64,000 bases of DNA from Candidatus Peribacteraceae bacterium (GCA_028703445.1 JAQVMW010000004.1:52127-116126), one strand, 5' to 3'; numbered from the stretch's first letter, positions 1 to 8,571 are shown. Made by a program: numbers and translations. The notes: generated by a model from the sequence alone, not told the origin.

Positions 1-305
1 AGCACATCTTCATCGAGATGCTTGCGCGCACAATAGAGGGAATAGGCATTGTTCGTCGTCTGGAACTTCTCGTTCTTCTCAAAAGAGAATGCTACGTCGG
101 GGTACCGCCTCGTGCAGTATTCAACAATGCACTCGCTTCTGTACCCTGTGCACAAGACGATAGACGTTACATGGTGCTGGAGAAGCGCGTCGATCTGCCA
201 TCCAAGAATGGGTTTTCCATGCACCTCAACGAGCGCCTTCGGGATGTCGTCAGTCAACGGACGTAAGCGGGTCCCCTGGCCGGCTGCGAGAATGATCGCT
301 TTCAT
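1..305 (-). CDS. Sugar-phosphate nucleotidyltransferase, N-terminal part (truncated by window start)
   Basis: Reverse-strand reading MKAIILAAGQGTRLRPLTDDIPKALVEVHGKPILGWQIDALLQHHVTSIVLCTGY has the NTP-transferase GxGTRLxPLT signature. Open to the window edge; not in the ORF track because it lacks a stop. Confidence 0.85.
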   Translation of the reverse strand, partial: MKAIILAAGQGTRLRPLTDDIPKALVEVHGKPILGWQIDALLQHHVTSIVLCTGYRSECIVEYCTRRYPDVAFSFEKNEKFQTTNNAYSLYCARKHLDEDV

Positions 306-372
306 AGGTCACATCCGTTCCGGTAAACAACAAGGCAAGAGAAATTACCCGACGAAGAAAGGGAGGGAGGCA

Positions 373-1005
373 TCACAGTCCCAACTGCTTGCGGATCTCC
401 GCCGCCTGGTCCTGTTCCTGACCGCGTGCGGCCTGCTGCACCGAGATCGCCTGCAGATCGCGCCAGTCCTCGGCATGCTTCTGCTCCAGCTTCTGGAGCT
501 GCAGAAGATGTTTGGGCGAAAGCTCCGAGAACTTATGCTTCTCCTCCTCCAGAATCTTCTGGAGCTCATCGATCTGGAACTGCGAGAGCTTGGGAATCGC
601 CATGATGATGCGCCACTTCTCGTCGCGCGTGAGCGAGATCGATCCGCGCAGGAATGTCAGAAACTTCTGGTCGTCGAACTTGGTCTCGGGATGCGCGGGG
701 ACGGGAATCTTGTCGTTCGTGAGAGCCGACGTGATGCTGCCGAACCGGTAGTTGCCCACCTCTGCGAGAATCTTGAGATCCTCGTCATCGAATCCCATCT
801 CCTTCGTCGCTTTGGTGCCCGGAGGCGGAGGCGGCGGACCCTGGTCCGCCTGAGGCGCTGCGCCGTCCTGCGCACCACCGGCCTGCTGCCCCTGCTGAGG
901 AGGCGGGGGCGGGGGCGAACCGAACACCTGCGTGGGATCAAGTCCGCCGGCGGGAACCGGATCGCCCGGTCGGGGGGGCTGTGGAGGAATGGGGGTTTGA
1001 GCCAT
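373..1005 (-). CDS. Proline-rich N-terminus protein with a C-terminal helical domain shared with 42945..43259
   Basis: 210-aa ORF; Pro/Gln/Gly-rich N-terminus; C-terminal EKWRIIMAIPKLSQFQIDELQKILEEEKHKFSEL. Confidence 0.7.
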   Translation of the reverse strand: MAQTPIPPQPPRPGDPVPAGGLDPTQVFGSPPPPPPQQGQQAGGAQDGAAPQADQGPPPPPPGTKATKEMGFDDEDLKILAEVGNYRFGSITSALTNDKIPVPAHPETKFDDQKFLTFLRGSISLTRDEKWRIIMAIPKLSQFQIDELQKILEEEKHKFSELSPKHLLQLQKLEQKHAEDWRDLQAISVQQAARGQEQDQAAEIRKQLGL

Positions 1006-1028
1006 AGAAACAAGAGAAAGAGACTGTT

Positions 1029-3158
1029 CTAGAGTCTAGCAGCCAATCCGCTCCCGGCAAATGGCTTTTCGCCCAAAGTGCGCTCCGCCGCCCGCCTCGC
1101 CCGCACGATGAATTCCGGCTGCACGAACTCCTGGAAGGCGCCGAAGGAAAACCCACTCTGGCGCGTGCCAAACAGCTCTCCGAAGCCACGGAGCTTCAGG
1201 TCGATCTCGGCAAGGATGAACCCGCTGTCGTGCTCCTCCATGGCCTTGAGACGGGGTGAGCGTGCCTGTTCGACCGTGGTGGTGGCGAGAAAACAATTGC
1301 TCTGATGTTCCCCGCGTCCCACACGCCCGCGAAACTGATGCAGCTGCGCGAGTCCGAATCGCTCCGCCCCTTCGATGAGCATGATCGAGGCATTCGGCAC
1401 GTCGATGCCCACTTCGATGACCGCCGTCGAAACGAGCAGGTCTACCTGCCGCTCCTTGAACAATCGCATAATCCGCTGCTTCTCCCTGGGCTGCATCCGG
1501 CCGTGCAGAACCGCAATGCGTCGTCGCGGAAAGCTTTCTTTAAGCCTTCGTTCCTCGTTCTCCACACTCTTTACCTCGGCCATTTCCTCATGATCTGAAG
1601 CAGTGATCAGCGGACAGATCACAAATACCTGCCTTCCCTCTCCAATCTGCTGGTCGATGAACCGTTCCACGGTGACGCGGTCGCGGGGCGAGACCACCTT
1701 CGTGTGGATTTTCTTGCGGTTGCCGGGCTTCTCGAGCAGAACCGAGAGATCATGGTGCCCGTACGCGGTGAGCGCGAGCGTGCGGGGAATCGGCGTTGCC
1801 GTCATCGTGAGCACATGCGGACTCCCCTTCTCCTGCAAACGGACGCGCTGATCCACGCCGAAGCGGTGCTGCTCATCGACGATGACAAACTTGAGATCGG
1901 CGAATGTCACCGCCTCCTGAATGAGCGCATGCGTCCCGATGACGATATCCGTCTTGCCCTCTGCCACGGACCGGCGCATTGCTGCGGCATCCGCCGCGCG
2001 GAGCGATCCGACGAGCAGTGACACTGTCGGCATGCGGAACACAGGCACCCGCTCCCCTTTCGCGCGTCGCGCCGCCAGATCGTTGTGAAGCGCAACGAGC
2101 ATGCGCGCGATCGTTTCGGCATGCTGACGCGCGAGCACCTCCGTGGGCACCATGAGGGCACACTGGCCTCCGTGCGCGAGCACGTTTGCCATCACGGCCG
2201 CGGCCACCAGCGTCTTGCCCGAACCCACATCCCCTTCGAGCAGCCGCGACATGGCCGTGTCTTTCTCCATGTCCCGCAGGATCTCGTAGATCGCGATCTT
2301 CTGACTCTTCGTCGGCGTGAACTTGAGCGTCTGGAAGAACGCCTTGATGATTTCCGGATCCATGGGGATCTTCAGCCGCTCCTGCCGGAACCGCTGCCAT
2401 TCCTGCCGCTGTGTCAGCGCCTCAAGCTGGATGCGATACATCTCTTCAAACGCCAGCCGTTCGCGGGCGCGGGCAACGTCCTCCGGCTTCCCGGGGAAGT
2501 GGAGCGCCTCGATGGCCATCGCACGGGAGAGCAGATGCTCCTCCTCCAGAACTTCTTTCGGAAGCGTTTCAGGGAGATTCCGCATGACGCTCCGAAGGAA
2601 GACCATCTTCTCCCGTAGCCATTTCGTTGAAATGATGTCGTGCTGCGGATAGATCGGCACCAGGCGTCCGGCATGCACGAGCGGACGCGTTCCGGCACGC
2701 TCGAACTGCGGACTCATCATCTTGAGCTTGTATCCTTCCTCCTCAATCTTTCCGGTCAAAACGACCTCGTCGCCATCGGTCAGCATGCGCTTGACGTGCG
2801 GCTGGTTGAACCAAACCACCTCCGCACTGTCACCGTTCAGATCCATGAAGAGCGCCTTCACGAGCATTTTCCGTTTGCGCGTGCGCACAAGTTCGATGCG
2901 GCTCACCGTCCCGCGCACCGTCACCTTCTCGCCCAGGGGCGCATCGCCGATCGTCTGGATCTGGCTCAGGTCTTCGTGCGCCCGGGGCAAGTACCCCGCA
3001 AGTTGTTCCACGGTCTCGATGCTCATGGCCTTCAGCGCATCGATGAACGCCGGCGTGGTCCGGAGGAGTGCCACGGTGAGGGAATCGCTGAGTTTCACGG
3101 AGAAATCATACGCGAGAAGCGGCCAGCGAACAGCTGTCAGTATTCGGCATGTTCGCAC
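1029..3158 (-). CDS. recG: ATP-dependent DNA helicase RecG (start may be the GTG near 3098)
   Basis: Walker A LLEGDVGSGKTLVA, DEQHRFG box, TATPIPRTLALT, FRGRVGRG motifs; OB-fold wedge domain at N-terminus. Confidence 0.95.
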   Translation of the reverse strand: MRTCRILTAVRWPLLAYDFSVKLSDSLTVALLRTTPAFIDALKAMSIETVEQLAGYLPRAHEDLSQIQTIGDAPLGEKVTVRGTVSRIELVRTRKRKMLVKALFMDLNGDSAEVVWFNQPHVKRMLTDGDEVVLTGKIEEEGYKLKMMSPQFERAGTRPLVHAGRLVPIYPQHDIISTKWLREKMVFLRSVMRNLPETLPKEVLEEEHLLSRAMAIEALHFPGKPEDVARARERLAFEEMYRIQLEALTQRQEWQRFRQERLKIPMDPEIIKAFFQTLKFTPTKSQKIAIYEILRDMEKDTAMSRLLEGDVGSGKTLVAAAVMANVLAHGGQCALMVPTEVLARQHAETIARMLVALHNDLAARRAKGERVPVFRMPTVSLLVGSLRAADAAAMRRSVAEGKTDIVIGTHALIQEAVTFADLKFVIVDEQHRFGVDQRVRLQEKGSPHVLTMTATPIPRTLALTAYGHHDLSVLLEKPGNRKKIHTKVVSPRDRVTVERFIDQQIGEGRQVFVICPLITASDHEEMAEVKSVENEERRLKESFPRRRIAVLHGRMQPREKQRIMRLFKERQVDLLVSTAVIEVGIDVPNASIMLIEGAERFGLAQLHQFRGRVGRGEHQSNCFLATTTVEQARSPRLKAMEEHDSGFILAEIDLKLRGFGELFGTRQSGFSFGAFQEFVQPEFIVRARRAAERTLGEKPFAGSGLAARL

Positions 3159-3186
3159 GCCGATCGCCGATCACTGCACGCTCAAA

Positions 3187-3214
3187 AAGGCCTTCCACGC
3201 GCGTGGAAGGCCTT
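3187..3214 (-). terminator. Intrinsic terminator downstream of the 3240..3521 gene
   Basis: Perfect 14-bp-arm palindrome AAGGCCTTCCACGC/GCGTGGAAGGCCTT followed on the minus strand by a T run. Confidence 0.75.
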
Positions 3215-3239
3215 CGTTCACTCTCTCTTCGAGGACCGT

Positions 3240-3521
3240 TTACCCTTCGAGAACTTTTCGGACATCGACCAGCTCGCCTGTGCTCCTGGGAACCTTCCTC
3301 CTCCTACTCCTCCTACTCCTCCTCCAACTGAGAAAGCATTCCACCAGGCAACCGAGCCCCACGAGCGTGAAAACAAGCGGCCATGCGACCATTGTCAATC
3401 CCATGAAAAAGAGTTCCTCCGGGGCGCGGTAATACCACCCATCGTCCTGGAGCCATACGAGCCCTATCCCTACTGCGAGGTACACGCACAAACCACCTAT
3501 CATCAACACGATTATTCCCAC
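3240..3521 (-). CDS. Small membrane protein, two predicted TM helices
   Basis: 93-aa ORF with hydrophobic segments (IIVLMIGGLCVYLAVGIGLVWL, GLTMVAWPLVFTLVGLGCLV) and a basic cytoplasmic tail; terminator downstream. Confidence 0.55.
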   Translation of the reverse strand: MGIIVLMIGGLCVYLAVGIGLVWLQDDGWYYRAPEELFFMGLTMVAWPLVFTLVGLGCLVECFLSWRRSRRSRRRKVPRSTGELVDVRKVLEG

Positions 3522-3617
3522 GGAACATCTCCATTTCTCCTCGATGTTGTGAGAGAGCGAACATATGGCACAGTATCACTTTTGGTCGGTGCAACAACGC
3601 GGTATCCTTCCTTTCAT

Positions 3618-4082
3618 ATGAAATACCTCGCCGCCCTCGGCCTCTCTCTCCTTCAGCTCACATTCCCTTTCGGCACCCTCGCTACGAACATAGAGGAGGA
3701 GCTCACATCCGAGCAGGTGCAGGAACAGCAGTGGGATACCGAGTGTCGTGCCACCCTCCCGTACGGCCAGGGCGATTTGGAAGCCGCGCTGCTCTTCAGG
3801 CTTCGCCAGTGCGTCAACCGCAAGCAGAATGCGTGGACGATCGAGCAGAAGCTCGCGCAGGAACGTGAGCGTTTGAGCCAGCGCTCTGAGCGCGAAAGGG
3901 CGCGCCGCGAAAACGTGCTCTCCCGCCTGCGCTCCGGCGTGCAGCAGCGCATCGAAAATGCCCTTCCGCGTCGTGCCGAGCAGGGCACGCTCCTCCTGCG
4001 CTATCGCACCCGCCGTCGGTATCAGGAGGTGCACCAGAATATCCGGCAACCGGGGAGCACGAATGCCACGACGGAGGATTAG
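3618..4082 (+). CDS. Secreted coiled-coil protein of unknown function
   Basis: Internal ATG of ORF 2640..4082; signal peptide MKYLAALGLSLLQLTFPFGTLA followed by a charged Arg/Glu-rich helical region. Confidence 0.6.
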   Translation: MKYLAALGLSLLQLTFPFGTLATNIEEELTSEQVQEQQWDTECRATLPYGQGDLEAALLFRLRQCVNRKQNAWTIEQKLAQERERLSQRSERERARRENVLSRLRSGVQQRIENALPRRAEQGTLLLRYRTRRRYQEVHQNIRQPGSTNATTED

Positions 4083-4090
4083 GGAGTACA

Positions 4091-4241
4091 AACCTCCATC
4101 CCCCCGCCCGTACCGATCCTCGGTACGGATCGGGCGGGCCAACCCCTTCCTCCACAAAAGGAAGGGGAGCACATCAAACGGTGAAACAACTACAAACACA
4201 AACATTCCCCCTCTTTGTGGAGAGGGGGCGAGGGGGAGAGG
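4091..4241. repeat. Dispersed intergenic repeat, copy 1 (inverted relative to 23117..23216), with a nested GC-rich hairpin
   Basis: Reverse complement cctctccccctcgccccctctccacaaagagggggaatgtttgtgtttgtagttgtt...gggggatggaggtt matches 23117..23216. Confidence 0.8.
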
Positions 4242-4245
4242 AAAA

Positions 4246-5190
4246 TTACGGCTGCAATATCTCTGCATCAGACATTCCTTCCACTGCGATCGTCACTTCC
4301 TTCACGAACGGGAACTGCCTGAGCGTGCGCTCGATCTGAGAGCGGATGGCCGCAACACGGCAGGATCCGGCAACCCCTTCCACAAGTGCTTTGTTGAACG
4401 TTACGGTCACGTTCCCGTCGTCATCCTTCAGCGAGCGAACGATGAGTCCATCAGGGAGAACCGAGAAAAATCCTTGCCGCTGTTCCAAAATGCCGGGACC
4501 GCTGATGAGCTCCCGAAGAGATGCGGCAAGCAAATCCTCGGAGACCGAAACGCGGCGGGCAACGGGGTAGGAAACGTCGCAGTACATCGTTTTGGGATCG
4601 CGCTCAGTGTTCCCGAAAAAGGCTTTGATTTCCACGGAGGCAATGGGAGGGAACCGAACGGGAATGACTACTGCCTGCTCCAGGAGCTTCCCCTTCTGCG
4701 TAAAGAGCGAAACCGTCAGCGTCCCTCCGGTGCCGAGCGGTCGCGGAAAAGAAACCGACGCGCTGAAAGGGACGATCTGGCCGGAAAGTGCTTTGGGCAA
4801 GGGAATGCGATCCTCCGCCAGTGCAAACTCATCTCTATCCGTAAGGAGCAGACGCGCAGTCGTTCCACTCCCAATGCGCACATCACCCTCTACGACCAAA
4901 GGCAATGCAATAGCCTGATCCGAACGGGGTTCCACGATACGCAGTCTGCTGTCAGCGGACGCATAGTAGATTGCGTTGCCGGCGATGCAGCGCGGCGGAG
5001 AGGTCTGTTCCACCGGGAACTTCAGTTGCTGGCAGGAGGCGAAGTCCACGGCAGCCGCTCTCTTCGAGGGCGCGACATCCGGGCACCATGCGGCGGAACA
5101 GAAGAAGAATAACCCGGCACCCGCAGCAAGCAGGAGGAGAAGGAGTGAAGCCAGCAAAATGCCGATGATCGTGCGATGGAAGGCGGTCAC
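4246..5190 (-). CDS. Membrane-anchored protein with Gmad2-like and GerMN-like domains
   Basis: N-terminal TM; RIVEPRSDQAIALPLVVEGDVRIG (Gmad2-like); FFGNTERDPKTMYCDVSYPVARRV...LRELISGP...GSCRVAAIRSQIERTLRQFPFVKEVTIAVEG (GerMN-like). Confidence 0.7.
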   Translation of the reverse strand: MTAFHRTIIGILLASLLLLLLAAGAGLFFFCSAAWCPDVAPSKRAAAVDFASCQQLKFPVEQTSPPRCIAGNAIYYASADSRLRIVEPRSDQAIALPLVVEGDVRIGSGTTARLLLTDRDEFALAEDRIPLPKALSGQIVPFSASVSFPRPLGTGGTLTVSLFTQKGKLLEQAVVIPVRFPPIASVEIKAFFGNTERDPKTMYCDVSYPVARRVSVSEDLLAASLRELISGPGILEQRQGFFSVLPDGLIVRSLKDDDGNVTVTFNKALVEGVAGSCRVAAIRSQIERTLRQFPFVKEVTIAVEGMSDAEILQP

Positions 5191-5297
5191 GAGCAGCTAT
5201 CCTACCAGAAAGTTCCTTACGATCCTGTCTTTCAGGAAGAGGAACAAATCCCCTGTCCCACCTGCGTCCCTCTGCTAGGATGACACGCATCGTGGTG

Positions 5298-5332
5298 CCC
5301 GCCCGTACCGAACGTCGGTACGTTCGGGCGGG
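5298..5332. repeat. CCCGCCCG...CGGGCGGG palindromic hairpin element
   Basis: cccgcccgtaccgaacgtcggtacgttcgggcggg; same arm design at 4103..4138, 37033..37063 and 60353..60383. Confidence 0.75.
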
Positions 5333-5340
5333 TAGATCAT

Positions 5341-5539
5341 TTGCCCAGTCCAGTGCTTGCGGGATGTCATGAAAGAACGCACGCTCTCCCCCACGACATG
5401 ATCTATTATTCCACCAGTATCAATCGGGGTGTAGCTCAGTTGCCCAGCACCGCTCTGCGGTGCGTCATAAATAAGACGCGCTCTACCCCGACATGATCTA
5501 TCATTCCATCAGTATCAATTCGGGGTGTAGCTCAGTTGG
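5341..5539 (+). repeat. Tandem ~97-bp duplication including the 5' end of tRNA-Pro; first copy is a degenerate tRNA-like fragment
   Basis: ttgcccag...gacatgatctatTattccaCcagtatcaat-cggggtgtagctcag repeated twice with divergence (5341.. and 5440..). Confidence 0.7.
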
Positions 5540-5596
5540 TAGAGCGCACGGTTCGGGACCGTGAGGTCGAAGGTTCGAGTCCTTTCACCCCGACCA
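5521..5596 (+). tRNA. tRNA-Pro (anticodon CGG), CCA encoded
   Basis: Acceptor CGGGGTG/CACCCCG, anticodon arm CACGG-TTCGGGA-CCGTG, T-loop GTTCGAGTC, ACCA end. Confidence 0.95.
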
Positions 5597-5727
5597 AATA
5601 ATCCTCGCAAATAGTTGACGAGAACTTAAATCGGTTTATTTTGACCTAAGCTCTTTCGGACATCGGTTTCTGTGTGCGCACACAGGATTGTCTCTAGAGC
5701 CACGACACTCATTTCGAGGAGATAGCC

Positions 5728-6306
5728 ATGAAGGTCTTCACAACCGGTCGGGTTGCACAACTGTGCAAGGTCACCGCCCGTACGGTGGCAAAGGCGTGGT
5801 TCGACACCGGCAAGCTCAAGGGATACCGGATCCCCGGCTCTCAGGACCGACGGATCCCGCGCGAGTATCTGCTTAGGTTTCTCAGGGATGGCGAGGGTCG
5901 GATCAAGCCCGCTGTTCGCAAGAATGCTATTGCCACCCTTGAGGACATGGCGCTCGCAAAGGTCCTCGTCTTCACCGACGACCAGGCATTGCGTGACATC
6001 GTCCGCAACGCGCTTCCGACGGATCAGGGTTTCAAGGTTGAGTTCTGTGGGAATTGTGCAATCGACTGCATCGGCGCGATTGCATTTGGTCCCGATGTCA
6101 TTCTCTTCGACTCTATCTTCAATGGAGGATACATCGAGGAAATCGCACGCGAGGTCAACCTTGACCCGCAACCGACGTTTGCAGCCATCGTCAGTGCCGG
6201 CTGCCATGTCGGCGAGACTTTCCGCGAGCAATTCGAAATGCCGATCAATGCGGATGTGCTTGCCCGACGGCTACGCGAGTTGGTCCGCTTCCACAAGGAC
6301 ATCTGA
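5728..6306 (+). CDS. MerR/excisionase-type HTH protein fused to a receiver-like domain
   Basis: KVFTTGRVAQLCKVTARTVAKAWFDTGKLKGYRIPGSQDRRIPREYLLRFL (HTH) then KVLVFTDDQALRDIVRNAL...PDVILFDS (receiver-like). Good SD (gaggag) upstream. Confidence 0.75.
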   Translation: MKVFTTGRVAQLCKVTARTVAKAWFDTGKLKGYRIPGSQDRRIPREYLLRFLRDGEGRIKPAVRKNAIATLEDMALAKVLVFTDDQALRDIVRNALPTDQGFKVEFCGNCAIDCIGAIAFGPDVILFDSIFNGGYIEEIAREVNLDPQPTFAAIVSAGCHVGETFREQFEMPINADVLARRLRELVRFHKDI

Positions 6307-6344
6307 AACCGAAAGAGCTGTGGGAATCCTGCATTCCCGACATG

Positions 6345-6375
6345 ATATGCCCCGTCGCTACGCGACGGGGCATAT
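6345..6375 (+). terminator. Strong hairpin terminator after the HTH-receiver gene
   Basis: ATATGCCCCGTCGC-TAC-GCGACGGGGCATAT, 14-bp perfect stem. Confidence 0.7.
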
Positions 6376-6378
6376 GGT

Positions 6379-6406
6379 TTGACATCGGAATCAAAACTCC
6401 TAGAAT
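6379..6406 (+). promoter_or_regulatory. Near-consensus sigma70-type promoter for the ilvA operon
   Basis: TTGACA - 16 bp - TAGAAT (6379-6384, 6401-6406). Confidence 0.75.
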
Positions 6407-6414
6407 CCCGTCAC

Positions 6415-6471
6415 ATGGCACTCCGCGCCATTATCAGCAGCATGATTATTACCCCCGCCACCCAGGCGTGA
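6415..6471 (+). CDS. Leader peptide MALRAIISSMIITPATQA (putative ilv attenuator peptide)
   Basis: 18-codon ORF with 4 Ile and 2 Thr codons, 8 nt after the -10 box, followed by an intrinsic terminator (6504-6524) and then an operon containing ilvA. Confidence 0.75.
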   Translation: MALRAIISSMIITPATQA

Positions 6472-6503
6472 GGAAGTAGCTGCTGACTTGTATTCCCCTA
6501 CTC

Positions 6504-6524
6504 CCCGCGCCCAGCGGGTTTTTT
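6504..6524 (+). terminator. Attenuator-type intrinsic terminator
   Basis: CCCGC-GCCCA-GCGGG-TTTTTT immediately upstream of ATG 6527. Confidence 0.8.
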
Positions 6525-6526
6525 GT

Positions 6527-6850
6527 ATGTCCACAATTGATGCACAATCATCGGCTCTGGAATCCCTCGTCCTGCTCGTCTATCCACCCATTGGAGCAGA
6601 TGGAACACACATGCCTGACACGCTGCATATGGAGCTGACACATGCCAAGCGCTTCTGCCGGGCGCGACTGGCCCATGCGCTTGCCGATCTCCCCCCTGAT
6701 CATTGCATACAACTATTGACTGAGCGGCGCACTGCGCTCGAAGCATTCGTTCAGGAATGTGCGGAAAACGAATCGGCCGGTTTGCCTCCGACTATCGAAC
6801 ATATCGCTTTGCGCCTGCGTCGTCTCGTTCTTTCCCCTTCCGTCGCATGA
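6527..6850 (+). CDS. Conserved-unknown 107-aa protein, first gene of the ilvA operon
   Basis: Internal ATG of ORF 6488..6850 just after the attenuator (the 6488 start lies within the terminator region); overlaps ilvA by ATGA. Confidence 0.6.
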   Translation: MSTIDAQSSALESLVLLVYPPIGADGTHMPDTLHMELTHAKRFCRARLAHALADLPPDHCIQLLTERRTALEAFVQECAENESAGLPPTIEHIALRLRRLVLSPSVA

Positions 6851-8163
6851 ACACCCTCCCATCCCTGCCTGCCGGCATGCAGGCCCCCACCCCCGAAGAG
6901 ATACGCTCGACGCGCAGAGAGCTTCCCCCCGAGCTCATCAGCGAAACCCCCCTGGTGCTCTCTGCCCGTCTTTCCGGCTCTGCAGGCAGCCCCGTCTACA
7001 TCAAAGATGAAGGTCAGCAAAAGGTGCGTTCCTACAAAGGACGCGGCAGTGCGGCCAAAATGCTCGCACTCTCCCAGGAGGAACGTGCGCGCGGAGTCGT
7101 CTGTGCCAGCGCGGGAAATCATGCGCAAGGCGTGGCCTCCGCATGCAATTACTTTCACGCCCGTGGCACGATCTTCATGCCCACCATCACACCGCCGCAG
7201 AAAATCGATGCCACGCAGCGCCACGGCAACGGTTTCGTCGATATCGTGCTCCATGGCGACAAGTATGATGAGGCCGCACAGCAGGCACACACATTCGCCG
7301 AGGAAAGAGATGCAGCCTTTCTCCACCCCTTTGACGACTGGGATGTCATCCGGGGACAGGGAACCGTGGGTGCGGAGATCGCCGAGCAGGTGAACGCTCT
7401 TCGCGAGGACTTGAGGGCGGTACTCGTCCCCGTCGGAGGCGGGGGTTTGATGGCCGGAACGATCCTCGCACTGGAACACTCCCACCCGAGGACACAGGTC
7501 ATCGGCGTCGAACCGGCCGGAGCTGCCTGCATGACAGAATCACTGAAGGCCGGTCATCCCATCACTCTCGGAAATGTCGATACCTTCGTCGATGGAGCGG
7601 CCGTTGCCCGCCCCGGAGAAAAGCCCTTCTCTGTCGTTTCCCGGGCTGTGAGAGACGGACGGGCTCGTCTCATGACCGTTTCGAACGGCCTTTTGGCCGT
7701 AACCATGGTTGATCTCTACCAAATTGATGGAAAAATCACAGAGCCGGCTGGCGCCCTATCCATCGCCGCCCTCGAACAAGTGAAAGGGGAAATCGAAGGA
7801 ACAAAGGTTTGCATCCTCTCGGGCACGAACTTTGACATGAATAGAAACCAGAGCGTCCTTGAACATGCGAAGCTGCACCGCAGGACCAAGGCCTACCTGG
7901 GAATCCATCTGCCAAACCGGCCACAGGCGCTCAGGCAAATGCTCAATGATCTGGGAGGGGTGCTGGAGGCGGTCAATATCACCTACACGCACTTCGATGC
8001 CGCACAATCCAACGGGGATCCCTCCCTCATTCTCGGCCTGGAATCGAAGAAGGGAAACTCCAAGGATATCGATATTTTGCTTCAAACGCTCACTTCGCTG
8101 TGTCATGAGGGTCAGAATCCGCGCTATTCGTTCCACGTCCTTTCAGGCAAGCCGGACCTGTGA
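6847..8163 (+). CDS. ilvA: Threonine ammonia-lyase (threonine deaminase)
   Basis: PLP motif KVRSYKGRGS, SAGNHAQGVA, PVGGGGLMAG, C-terminal ACT-like domain. Confidence 0.9.
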   Translation: MNTLPSLPAGMQAPTPEEIRSTRRELPPELISETPLVLSARLSGSAGSPVYIKDEGQQKVRSYKGRGSAAKMLALSQEERARGVVCASAGNHAQGVASACNYFHARGTIFMPTITPPQKIDATQRHGNGFVDIVLHGDKYDEAAQQAHTFAEERDAAFLHPFDDWDVIRGQGTVGAEIAEQVNALREDLRAVLVPVGGGGLMAGTILALEHSHPRTQVIGVEPAGAACMTESLKAGHPITLGNVDTFVDGAAVARPGEKPFSVVSRAVRDGRARLMTVSNGLLAVTMVDLYQIDGKITEPAGALSIAALEQVKGEIEGTKVCILSGTNFDMNRNQSVLEHAKLHRRTKAYLGIHLPNRPQALRQMLNDLGGVLEAVNITYTHFDAAQSNGDPSLILGLESKKGNSKDIDILLQTLTSLCHEGQNPRYSFHVLSGKPDL

Positions 8164-8439
8164 ATCTGAAGCCAATTTCATGCGAATTAAGCACTCAATG
8201 TTTATGTGATATTGATTTATCGTCAAATATGTTCTTTGAATATGAAGAAATTCGACCCTGTATGAACACAAAATTTGTACAAACTCCGATCCCCCATCCT
8301 CCCCCTCAAAATTAGTGGGTTCAGCCTTTCATGAAGCCAAGAAATGCCGATTTTTTGACAAGTACCAGAATACTGAGCACAAATATGCGTCAAAGGTATC
8401 TAGACAACAAGTCAGCGTTGAGTACACTGCCGCGCCTTT

Positions 8440-8571
8440 ATGGCAACCACTACGATTAAACCCGTGAAGCAACATCTTCACTGTGCTTCCGCCCCGCTCG
8501 TGCTCATGCACGCGCTGCTCATCACCTTCCTGTCCCTCGCAATGGTGATGAGTCTCCCGGTCCTCGGCTAA
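8440..8571 (+). CDS. 43-aa single-TM small protein
   Basis: ATG..TAA MATTTIKPVKQHLHCASAPLVLMHALLITFLSLAMVMSLPVLG with downstream hairpin + T-rich terminator-like sequence (8651-8693). Confidence 0.4.
   Translation: MATTTIKPVKQHLHCASAPLVLMHALLITFLSLAMVMSLPVLG

Noticed and set aside
49-1032. 327-aa plus ORF at window start
   Set aside because: Antisense to the nucleotidyltransferase and Pro-rich protein; Arg/Leu-rich artefact.
2640-4082. 480-aa plus ORF from recG into the coiled-coil gene
   Set aside because: First two thirds are antisense to recG and the 93-aa gene; only the part from 3618 with a signal peptide is credible.
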